A DNA stretch of 7,318 nucleotides from contig CAKTVK010000101.1 in NCBI GenBank assembly GCA_934623455.1, positions 1 to 7,318 on the forward strand, read 5' to 3'. Positions within the stretch are counted from its first letter, which is position 1. Each line of letters opens with the position of its first letter. The translations under genes and the position numbers were made by a program. A model generated the notes under the pieces. That model was not told where the DNA came from and ran no database searches. It was given only the letters and a program-made list of their open reading frames with translations. Shown here piece after piece: positions 1 to 5,118 of the stretch. The stretch comes from an uncultured Eggerthellaceae bacterium (lineage in GTDB: Bacteria; Actinomycetota; Coriobacteriia; Coriobacteriales; Eggerthellaceae).

Positions 1-1
1 T

Positions 2-592
2 ATCGAGCGTGATTTGGAAGTTGCGGACCGTATTTCGGTGGTGCTGCAAGGCCGCTACCTGGTCATTCATGGCGATGGCTGCGACTCCAAGTACCAGGAA
101 GACGCAGGTATCCGCCGCGCCGACGTGTTCGTTGCGGCAACCGGCCAAGACGACAACAACTTGGTTGCGTGCGAGATTGCCCAACGCGTGTTCAACGTGA
201 ACCGCTGCGTGGCCCGCGTGAACAACCCGCGCAACATGCGCATTTTCCAGGAACTGGGCATTGAAAGCGTTTCATCGACCACGCTTATTGCCAATCTGAT
301 TGAAGAAGAAACCATGGCCGGCTCCATGAGCGTCATGTCGAACTTGACGCACGGCAATGTGGTGCTGGCGGAAATGACCGTTCCGCGCATGAAGCACCAT
401 TCCAACGATCAAGGCGTGCTGGTGTCCGATATTCCCATGCCGGCGGAAAGTCTGATTGTGGCTGTTTCTTCTGGCGAAGATGACGTGTCGGTTGCTAGCC
501 CCGATACCGTGCTTTTCCCTGGTGACAAAGCGATTGTTGCGGCCGATACCGAAGTGCGCGACGCCGTGCGCGCCTGCTTTCGCTCGCTGTAG
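2..592 (+). CDS. trkA: TrkA-family potassium uptake regulatory protein (RCK domains), 5' truncated by window
   Basis: This is the cytoplasmic gating subunit of a Trk/Ktr potassium transporter; family members bind NAD(H) or other nucleotides and control the membrane subunit. The reading frame is open from base 2, giving 196 visible residues before TAG at 590-592. Family length is about 220, so roughly 25-30 residues are missing, including the GxGxxG dinucleotide loop. Visible RCK_N features are HGDGCD (visible residues 23-28), the stretch RRADVFVAATGQDDNN, and CEIAQRVFNVNRCVARVNNPRN, all typical of TrkA. A short TrkA_C domain follows from about VVLAEMTVPR, with the usual late 'FPGDKAIV' strand. 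No partner trkH/ktrB is in the window, so it presumably lies upstream. The TTG at 14 is internal and not the start. The family call is strong; TrkA versus KtrA naming is uncertain. Confidence 0.88.
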   Translation: MERDLEVADRISVVLQGRYLVIHGDGCDSKYQEDAGIRRADVFVAATGQDDNNLVACEIAQRVFNVNRCVARVNNPRNMRIFQELGIESVSSTTLIANLIEEETMAGSMSVMSNLTHGNVVLAEMTVPRMKHHSNDQGVLVSDIPMPAESLIVAVSSGEDDVSVASPDTVLFPGDKAIVAADTEVRDAVRACFRSL

Positions 593-640
593 AGCGAACC
601 GTTCTGGCTCTTCCGACACCTGCGTTTTTAGTGCATTTGT

Positions 641-698
641 CGTTGCATTGCGCTCATCGGCGCGCTTTCATGCGAGAATACCAGAGTAAAATGCAACG
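641..698. repeat. 9-bp inverted repeat in the purB leader, with a third half-site
   Basis: CGTTGCATT at 641-649 is perfectly complementary to AATGCAACG at 690-698, with 40 bases between the arms. A third TGCATT lies at 632-637, in direct orientation and 12 bases upstream of the TGCATT in the left arm (644-649). The right arm overlaps a possible -10 box. This could be a purine- or stress-responsive operator or a long-range RNA stem. It matches neither the E. coli PurR box nor the B. subtilis PurBox as I know them. Function is inferred. Confidence 0.4.
666..692 (+). promoter_or_regulatory. Possible purB promoter
   Basis: TTTCAT at 666-671 and TAAAAT at 687-692 resemble sigma-70 -35 and -10 boxes, but the 15-base spacing is short and the -35 is weak. 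A start near base 699 would give a leader of about 60 bases before the purB ATG. A simple terminator for trkA is not evident: an AGAGC/GCTCT hairpin (591-611) is followed only 13 bases later by a short T run (625-629). Read-through from trkA is therefore possible. Confidence 0.25.
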
Positions 699-738
699 CA
701 AGACGTGTCGCTGCACTTTGTCACCGACAAGGCGATTC

Positions 739-750
739 AAAGGAAAGGAA
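739..750 (+). promoter_or_regulatory. Ribosome binding site that fixes the purB start
   Basis: The purine run AAAGGAAAGGAA ends 11 bases before ATG 762. The in-frame GTG at 705 has no Shine-Dalgarno, and would add 19 residues lacking counterparts in PurB proteins, so 762 is preferred. Confidence 0.6.
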
Positions 751-761
751 CTGTACGGGAA

Positions 762-2105
762 ATGATCGGTCGTTACACTCGTCCGGAAATGGGCGCTATC
801 TGGGAGCTGCAAAACAAGTTCGCCATTTGGAAGGAAATCGAGGTTTTGGCTTGCGAAGCCCACGCTGAGCTGGGCGATTGCGGCATCACGAAGGAAGATG
901 CCGCATGGATTCGCGCGCATGCTGATTTCACGGTGCCCGAGATTGACGAGGTTGAAAAAGTCACGAATCACGATGTGATTGCCTTCACCACCGTTATGGC
1001 GAAATACATTGATGCCGAGCTTCCCGAAGGTGCCGAGAAGCCTTCTCGCTGGGTTCATTACGGCATGACCTCTTCTGACCTGGGTGATACCGCGCTGAGC
1101 TACCAGATTATTCAGGCGTGCGACATCATTTTGGCAGACATCAAGCAGCTAGGCGAGACATGTAAGCGCCGCGCATTCGAGTTCGAGGACGCGCTGTGCG
1201 TGGGCCGCACCCATGGCATCCACGCCGAGCCCATGACGTTCGGCATGAAGTTTGGCTCGTGGGCGTGGGCGCTCAAGCGCGCGCAAACGCGTTTGGAGCA
1301 GGCGCGCGAAGTTGCCGCTACCGGTGCCATCTCCGGCGCGGTGGGAACGTATTCCAGCATCGATCCCTTCATTGAGCGCTACGTGTGCGAGCGCATGGGT
1401 CTGACTCCCGATCCGCTGAGCACGCAGGTTCTGGCGCGCGATCGTCACGCGCAGGTCATGACGTGCCTTGCTGTGGTTGCCTCCACGCTGGAGTCCATTG
1501 CCATGCAGGTGCGCCTGATGCAGCAATCCGACGTCATTGAGGCCGAAGAGCCGTTCACGAAGGGTCAGAAGGGCTCTTCCGCCATGCCGCACAAGCGCAA
1601 CCCCATCACTGCCGAGCGCGTTTGCGGCCTTTCGCGCGTGGTGAAGGCGAATTCCCAGGTGGCGCTCGATAACGTGGCGCTGTGGTTCGAGCGCGACATC
1701 TCGCATTCCGGTGCCGAGCGCGTGGCGCTTGCCGATAGTTTCATCGCTCTTGATTACATGTTCGGCAAGATGCAGTGGATGCTTGACGGCTTGAACGTGT
1801 ACCCCAAGAAGTCCGAGCAGAATCTGTGGCGCACGAAGGGCCTGATTTTCAGCTCTAAGGTTATTCTGGCGCTGGTTGACACGGGCATGACGCGCGAAGA
1901 TGCGTACGTGGTGGTGCAGCGCAACGCCATGGCGGTATGGGACGACATCCAGCAAGCAGTGGACGGCCCCATGTATCGCGAGCGTCTGGAGGCCGACCCC
2001 GAGTGCCCGCTTTCCGCCGAAAAGCTCGACCAGATTTTCGATCCCTGGGCGTTCCTGACGCGCAAGGGCGAGGTGTTTGATCGCTTGAAGCAGCTGGAAT
2101 TCTAG
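762..2105 (+). CDS. purB: Adenylosuccinate lyase
   Basis: A soluble homotetrameric lyase of the fumarase/aspartase superfamily. It acts twice in purine synthesis: SAICAR to AICAR plus fumarate, and adenylosuccinate to AMP plus fumarate. The 447-residue product begins MIGRYTRPEMGAIW, matching the characteristic PurB N-terminus (B. subtilis PurB starts MIERYSRPEM, 431 residues). Conserved histidine motifs are visible: NHDVIAFT (about residues 67-74), HYGMTSSDLGDTA, and GRTHGIHAEP (148-157, histidines 151 and 154). The superfamily signature GSSAMPHKRNP is at residues 271-281 (DNA from 1572), holding the mobile-loop catalytic serine. WFERDISHSGAER follows, another PurB-typical segment. No truncation or frameshift is seen. 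It is transcribed alone or after trkA, and no other pur gene is present. A stem-loop at 2130-2161 lies 24 bases after the stop. Confidence 0.97.
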   Translation: MIGRYTRPEMGAIWELQNKFAIWKEIEVLACEAHAELGDCGITKEDAAWIRAHADFTVPEIDEVEKVTNHDVIAFTTVMAKYIDAELPEGAEKPSRWVHYGMTSSDLGDTALSYQIIQACDIILADIKQLGETCKRRAFEFEDALCVGRTHGIHAEPMTFGMKFGSWAWALKRAQTRLEQAREVAATGAISGAVGTYSSIDPFIERYVCERMGLTPDPLSTQVLARDRHAQVMTCLAVVASTLESIAMQVRLMQQSDVIEAEEPFTKGQKGSSAMPHKRNPITAERVCGLSRVVKANSQVALDNVALWFERDISHSGAERVALADSFIALDYMFGKMQWMLDGLNVYPKKSEQNLWRTKGLIFSSKVILALVDTGMTREDAYVVVQRNAMAVWDDIQQAVDGPMYRERLEADPECPLSAEKLDQIFDPWAFLTRKGEVFDRLKQLEF

Positions 2106-2129
2106 AGTCACCAAGAAAAACATGTAGGT

Positions 2130-2161
2130 AATGAGGCGTTGATGCAGGTCAGCGCCTCATT
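2130..2161. terminator. Hairpin terminator between convergent genes, probably bidirectional
   Basis: AATGAGGCG (2130-2138) pairs perfectly with CGCCTCATT (2153-2161). The inner bases extend the stem by five more pairs, two of them G-U, to a GCAG tetraloop at 2144-2147, about 14 bp in all. On the plus strand only a weak T run follows (ATTTCTAT). On the minus strand a five-T run lies about 12 bases beyond the stem (plus-strand AAAAA at 2116-2120). It sits between the purB stop (2105) and the opposing gene's stop (2231), where a shared terminator is expected. Confidence 0.65.
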
Positions 2162-2200
2162 TCTATGGAGCAGCTGAATTCAGCCCAGATTGGTGCAGAT

Positions 2201-2230
2201 CGGCGCGTGAGCATTTTTCTGCACGCGCCG
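2201..2230 (-). other. GC-rich hairpin abutting the stop codon of the minus-strand gene
   Basis: CGGCGCGTG (2201-2209) is perfectly complementary to CACGCGCCG (2222-2230), with a 12-base loop. In the minus-strand transcript the stem begins at the base right after the TAG codon (2231-2233). No T run follows on the minus strand, so it is not a classical intrinsic terminator. It may stabilise the 3' end, with termination at the 2130-2161 hairpin downstream. A 12-bp palindrome centred on GAATTC at 2173-2184 lies between the two hairpins; I assign it no role. Confidence 0.45.
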
Positions 2231-3964
2231 CTAATTCGCGGTGAAGATGCGCGCGCAGCAATATTTGCTGCTGCTCGATGTGGCGTTATCGTTCACGTTG
2301 GAGAAGACTAAAATGCGTTTCCGGCTGCCGGTGGAGGCCAGGTAGTCGCCGTACGTGTCGCTGCCGCTTATCGAGTTGAGCAGGAAATACGTGTCGTTTG
2401 CAAGGTCAACGCCAACAACCGATCGCGTGGATTTGACCATTAGGTAATTTCCGCACCAGCAGGGCGGGGCGGAAGGGGTGCGTGCGAAATGGAACCACGC
2501 CGCCGCGCTGTAGTCGGCACCGCGTGCATCGGTCTTGGGAGCATACGTGCCCAGGTTCGCAATGCCGTCACCGTAACTGTAAATGCCCTCGAACGAGAAC
2601 ATGAATCCGGTTTCGCCGTAGCCTGCTTCAAGCGGTTTCATGGACTGGGGCAACACCATGGTTTCTTTTATTTCGTACGTGTTCGCATTGATAACGGTAA
2701 GCTGGTAGTAAACGCCGCTCGTTTGCGCGCGGGGCGTTACGGTGATCTCGTCATCTGATGCATAAACCGGCGTGCACATGCGGCCCTGCGAAGAAAGCAC
2801 CACCTCATAAGCGCTGGTAGAAGCGCTGCTGCTTGCTGCTGAGCTGCTGCTGTTAGCGGCGTTGGTGCCGCTTGCGTTGGTGTTCGCACCCGATGCGTTT
2901 GCTGCCGCACTGGTGCTGCTGGTACCGCTTGCCGCACCCGTTACTGAGGCGCAGCGCAATGTGGAGGTACTGGTCTTTTTCGGTCCTTGCGCGTTGGGCA
3001 GCACTTGCCAAAACGCCTCTTTTCCGCAGATAGCCAGCGAAGGCGTCTCCCAATCATCGGTATCTTGGTCAAGCAGGCGCGGTGTGCCTAGCGAGGCATC
3101 TGCAAGCGGCGCGCCGTAGATGCGCCACACGCCTTCAAGGATGTTCACTTCAGTCCACACCACGCCTTCGGCCGAGGCGCGCACGTCGTAAATCTCAAAG
3201 CCTTCGGCGGCGCCTACCGCCTGGTTAATAATGGAGAAGTAATAACCGCTGGTCAGGCGCAAAATGCTAACGGTTGCTAGGGGCGAACCCGTTTCCGTGG
3301 GCAGAAGAAGCGCCGCCACGTCGTCGTTTGTTGCCCACATGAGCGTGCCGTAAGGCAGCTCGATTTCGGCGGACAGGTTCATTTTGCCGCCGTTTTCGAC
3401 TTCGGTTAAATCCGTTGATTCCGTTACGGCGCTTTTGGGAACGGTCAGCACAGTGACGGCATTTTCCTCCGCTTTCGCGGACGTGTACGCCTTCGCGCCT
3501 GCTCCAGCAGCCGCCAACACGCCTACGCCCGCTGCGCCATACAGGAAGTGACGGCGCGTGAGCAAAATATCGCCGTTCGATGCGGGAATGGTGACAACGC
3601 CCTTGTCAAGGAAGGAATTACCCTGCATGCGCGAGGTAGGCTGGGTGCGCTTGCCGCCGCGCTTGTTGTTGCTGCGATGCCCGCCGCGATTGTTACGTCC
3701 TGAACCGCCGCCCAAGCCGGTACTGCCAAGGTCGCCCGTGTAGCGTGCGCGATGCTTTCCGCTGCCGGTACCAGTACCTGTGCCCGAAGAGCCGTATCCC
3801 GCTACATTGTTGATCTGGGACGATGACGAAAAGCCGCTTGAAGCATGCTTATGCCGTGCGCTCGATGCGCCGCGACCGCTTCCGTAACCCCCGCCGTAAC
3901 CGCTGCTGTAGCCGCTGCGCTTCGAAGAGAATGACCCACTCTGTTGATTTCGTTTGATCGCCAT
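2231..3964 (-). CDS. Exported protein of unknown function with internal twin-arginine signal and long Gly/Ser/Arg-rich N-terminal tail
   Basis: I do not recognise a named family. The 577-residue product has four visible parts. (a) Residues 1-110 are low-complexity, rich in Gly, Ser, Asn, Arg, Lys and Tyr (SGYGGGYGSGRG near 21-32; RNNRGGHRSNNKRGGKR at 90-106) and probably disordered. (b) Residues 136-142, TRRHFLY, match a twin-arginine motif, with R137/R138; a hydrophobic Ala/Gly/Val stretch to 159 ends in AKA, a possible signal-peptidase site. (c) A mature domain has aromatic and beta-strand-like segments (YGTLMWATNDD at 205-215, GVVWTEV at 267-273, GKEAFWQVLP at 314-323, GETGFMFSFEGIYSY at 450-464) that could form a beta-propeller. 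(d) A Ser/Ala/Asn/Gly/Thr linker at about 343-385 interrupts it. Seven cysteines (313, 338, 397, 502, 504, 569, 570) could form disulfides. The tail would stay in the cytoplasm if the signal is an uncleaved anchor. It is divergent from the response regulator gene. Met113 is an alternative start giving a normal Tat n-region but has no Shine-Dalgarno. Confidence 0.8.
   Translation of the reverse strand: MAIKRNQQSGSFSSKRSGYSSGYGGGYGSGRGASSARHKHASSGFSSSSQINNVAGYGSSGTGTGTGSGKHRARYTGDLGSTGLGGGSGRNNRGGHRSNNKRGGKRTQPTSRMQGNSFLDKGVVTIPASNGDILLTRRHFLYGAAGVGVLAAAGAGAKAYTSAKAEENAVTVLTVPKSAVTESTDLTEVENGGKMNLSAEIELPYGTLMWATNDDVAALLLPTETGSPLATVSILRLTSGYYFSIINQAVGAAEGFEIYDVRASAEGVVWTEVNILEGVWRIYGAPLADASLGTPRLLDQDTDDWETPSLAICGKEAFWQVLPNAQGPKKTSTSTLRCASVTGAASGTSSTSAAANASGANTNASGTNAANSSSSAASSSASTSAYEVVLSSQGRMCTPVYASDDEITVTPRAQTSGVYYQLTVINANTYEIKETMVLPQSMKPLEAGYGETGFMFSFEGIYSYGDGIANLGTYAPKTDARGADYSAAAWFHFARTPSAPPCWCGNYLMVKSTRSVVGVDLANDTYFLLNSISGSDTYGDYLASTGSRKRILVFSNVNDNATSSSSKYCCARIFTAN
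3488..3559 (-). other. Twin-arginine signal segment of the minus-strand protein
   Basis: This codes for residues 136-159: T-R-R-H-F-L followed by a mildly hydrophobic Ala/Gly/Val core and AKA at 157-159, with a second candidate SAKA at 162-165. The motif fits the (S/T)RRxFL consensus, and the weakly hydrophobic core suits Tat rather than Sec. No cysteine follows the core, so a lipoprotein is unlikely. The unusual point is its position, 136 residues from the start codon instead of the usual first 10-40. Confidence 0.65.
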
Positions 3965-3967
3965 ACG

Positions 3968-4026
3968 TTTATTGTGTCATTTCCTTTTCACTTTGCGGCG
4001 CGGTGTCGCGTGATTGTTACAATAAA
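3968..4026. repeat. 8-bp inverted repeat in the divergent control region
   Basis: TTTATTGT (3968-3975) and ACAATAAA (4019-4026) are perfect inverted repeats 43 bases apart. The right arm is also part of the compact palindrome ATTGTTACAAT (4013-4023), so three ATTGT/ACAAT half-sites lie within 55 bases. They sit just upstream of the minus-strand start codon and upstream of the plus-strand promoter. In a minus-strand transcript starting far enough upstream, the two arms would enclose the ribosome binding site. They may be an operator or an RNA stem; function is inferred. Confidence 0.4.
3981..3987 (-). promoter_or_regulatory. Ribosome binding site for the minus-strand gene
   Basis: AAAGGAA on the minus strand lies 16 bases before the ATG at 3964-3962, which is longer than usual. 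The closer ATG at 3980 runs into TAA after two codons. No convincing promoter was found upstream on this strand; the AT-rich stretch 4013-4045 is the best place for one. Confidence 0.4.
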
Positions 4027-4055
4027 TCCCAAAGAAATAAAGGCTTCTTGCGCGC

Positions 4056-4087
4056 TTGCTTCAAAATGCGCGAAAGTCCATTATAAA
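4056..4087 (+). promoter_or_regulatory. Probable promoter of the response regulator gene
   Basis: TTGCTT at 4056-4061 and CATTAT at 4079-4084 are spaced by 17 bases; the overlapping TATAAA at 4082-4087 is an alternative -10. Transcription would start near 4091-4094, leaving a leader of about 80 bases before the ATG at 4174. The sequence is clearly more AT-rich than its surroundings, as expected of a promoter. Confidence 0.5.
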
Positions 4088-4101
4088 GGGGTGGCGGGCC
4101 C

Positions 4102-4152
4102 ATGACGGCGAAAGTTCCCCCTGTGCATGGATTTTCCAAAGGAGCCCCGTAA
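4102..4152 (+). other. Possible 16-codon leader ORF
   Basis: An ATG at 4102 opens a frame of 16 codons (MTAKVPPVHGFSKGAP) ending with TAA at 4150-4152, 21 bases before the regulator start. A GGGGTGG purine run at 4088-4094 is a weak Shine-Dalgarno, partly upstream of the predicted transcription start. The adjacent in-frame regulator ATG at 4156 has no Shine-Dalgarno. An ORF this short is easily expected by chance. Confidence 0.15.
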
Positions 4153-4162
4153 CATATGAAAC

Positions 4163-4169
4163 AGGAGGT
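4163..4169 (+). promoter_or_regulatory. Strong ribosome binding site that fixes the response regulator start
   Basis: AGGAGGT ends four bases before ATG 4174. It lies inside the alternative reading that starts at ATG 4156, so 4174 is preferred. Confidence 0.85.
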
Positions 4170-4173
4170 AATC

Positions 4174-4890
4174 ATGAGCAATGAAACCCGTCGTATTCTC
4201 TTGGTGGAGGATAACGATGACATTCGCGAGGCGGTTGCCGCGTACCTGGAACGCGATTATTGGGTGACCTCGGTAAGCGATGGCCGCGATGCGCTGAACG
4301 AATTCCATGCGCATCATTTCGATTTGATCATTTTGGATCTGATGTTGCCCGAGGTTTCGGGCGAAGAAGTGTGCCGCGTGGTGCGCGACACGTCCGATGT
4401 GCCTATTATCATGCTCACGGCAAAAGGCAGCATCGAGGACCGCATTATCGGTCTTGAGCTGGGCGCCGACGACTATCTGGTGAAGCCGTTCAGTCCGCGC
4501 GAGCTGGTGGCACGTACCCGCGCGCTGTTCCGCCGCGCGCATTCCGAGTCCGAGCCGCAGCGCGAGGTGCTGGAGTTCGGCGAGCTCACCATTGACGTTT
4601 CCGGCCACAAAGTGCTGGTCAACGGTGAGGAAATCATCTTGACCGCCAGCGAATTCAAGCTGCTCACCACGCTTTCTCGCTACCCGGGTCGTGTGTACTC
4701 GCGCATGGAGCTGGTGGAGAAGGTTTTGGGCTACGACTTTGAAGGCTACGAGCGCACCATTGACTCGCACGTGAAGAACCTGCGCGCGAAGATCGGCGAC
4801 AACCCGCGCGACCCGAAGTGGTTGCATACGGTGCACGGCGTGGGGTATCGTTTTGAGGACCCGACGAAAGTGTCAACCGAAAACGCGTAA
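4174..4890 (+). CDS. OmpR/PhoB-family response regulator transcription factor
   Basis: A cytoplasmic DNA-binding regulator of 238 residues, activated by phosphotransfer from a histidine kinase, almost certainly the one encoded at 5119-7146. Receiver domain, about residues 6-120: acidic pair E12/D13, phosphoacceptor D55 in IILDLMLP, switch T82 in MLTAKG, and K104 in VKPFSPREL. All canonical residues are present. The C-terminal winged-helix domain, about 140-233, shows LTASEFKLL, the recognition-helix segment RTIDSHVKNLRAKIGD, and the wing segment VHGVGYRFE. Length is normal for the family. The start follows a strong AGGAGGT. The motifs do not allow a specific name such as PhoP, MtrA or CseB. 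The divergent promoter region upstream makes self-regulation and control of the 2231-3964 gene plausible, but no direct-repeat PhoB-type boxes were recognised. Confidence 0.95.
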   Translation: MSNETRRILLVEDNDDIREAVAAYLERDYWVTSVSDGRDALNEFHAHHFDLIILDLMLPEVSGEEVCRVVRDTSDVPIIMLTAKGSIEDRIIGLELGADDYLVKPFSPRELVARTRALFRRAHSESEPQREVLEFGELTIDVSGHKVLVNGEEIILTASEFKLLTTLSRYPGRVYSRMELVEKVLGYDFEGYERTIDSHVKNLRAKIGDNPRDPKWLHTVHGVGYRFEDPTKVSTENA

Positions 4891-4962
4891 ACGCGAAGAA
4901 ACGCATGCATGGCGGCGGACCGGACGGACCTGCGGGTTTGCCTGGGCCGCCGCTTGCTGTAG

Positions 4963-5048
4963 AAGGCGGCAGTAGAAGCTAGGGGCGGGTGCCGGTGATG
5001 CGGAGGCATTGTTGGCCCCGATGGCGATAAGGCGGCAGTAAAGGCGGC
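4963..5048 (+). repeat. Short direct repeats in the regulator-kinase gap
   Basis: AAGGCGGCAGTA occurs at 4963-4974 and again at 5029-5040, identical over 12 bases; its first eight bases recur immediately at 5041-5048. They lie in the 228-base stretch between the regulator stop (4890) and the kinase ATG (5119). No credible gene is seen in this gap. Two tiny frames starting at 4905 (25 codons) and 4909 (17 codons) lack a convincing ribosome binding site. Confidence 0.55.
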
Positions 5049-5061
5049 GCTGTGTCGCTGA

Positions 5062-5090
5062 CTTGCTTGAGGCGCAACGCGGCGAGCAAG
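5062..5090 (+). other. Hairpin upstream of the histidine kinase gene
   Basis: CTTGCTTG (5062-5069) pairs with CGAGCAAG (5083-5090), eight pairs including one G-U. Beyond a small internal loop, GCG (5072-5074) pairs with CGC (5078-5080) around a CAA loop. No T run follows, so it is not an intrinsic terminator. It could block RNA degradation, mark a processing site or modulate kinase translation. It ends 28 bases before the ATG. Confidence 0.4.
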
Positions 5091-5118
5091 GACCGATTCA
5101 GAACAACGGATTGATACC

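Noticed and set aside
591..629. Intrinsic terminator after trkA
   Set aside because: The AGAGC/GCTCT stem is only 5 bp with a poor loop, and the T run is 13 bases away, too far for a standard terminator.
705..761. N-terminal extension of purB from GTG 705
   Set aside because: The PurB family begins at the MIGRYTRPEM-type sequence, a Shine-Dalgarno precedes ATG 762, and nothing similar precedes 705.
1149..2123. 324-codon open frame on the minus strand opposite purB
   Set aside because: It is antisense to a well-supported purB and its translation is His/Arg/Leu-rich without recognisable domains, as expected of a shadow frame in GC-rich coding DNA.
2173..2184. 12-bp palindrome GCTGAATTCAGC as an operator or attachment site
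   Set aside because: Single short palindrome between two convergent genes, with no repeat partner or mobile-element gene nearby.
4081..4836. 251-codon open frame on the minus strand opposite the response regulator
   Set aside because: It lies antisense to an intact OmpR-family gene, has no recognisable motif, and ends across the regulator's promoter and ribosome binding site.
4905..4982. 25-codon frame with a collagen-like Gly-X-Y stretch (GPDGPAGLPGPP) after the regulator
   Set aside because: No good ribosome binding site, very short, and Gly/Pro codons arise easily in GC-rich DNA; not in frame with either neighbour.
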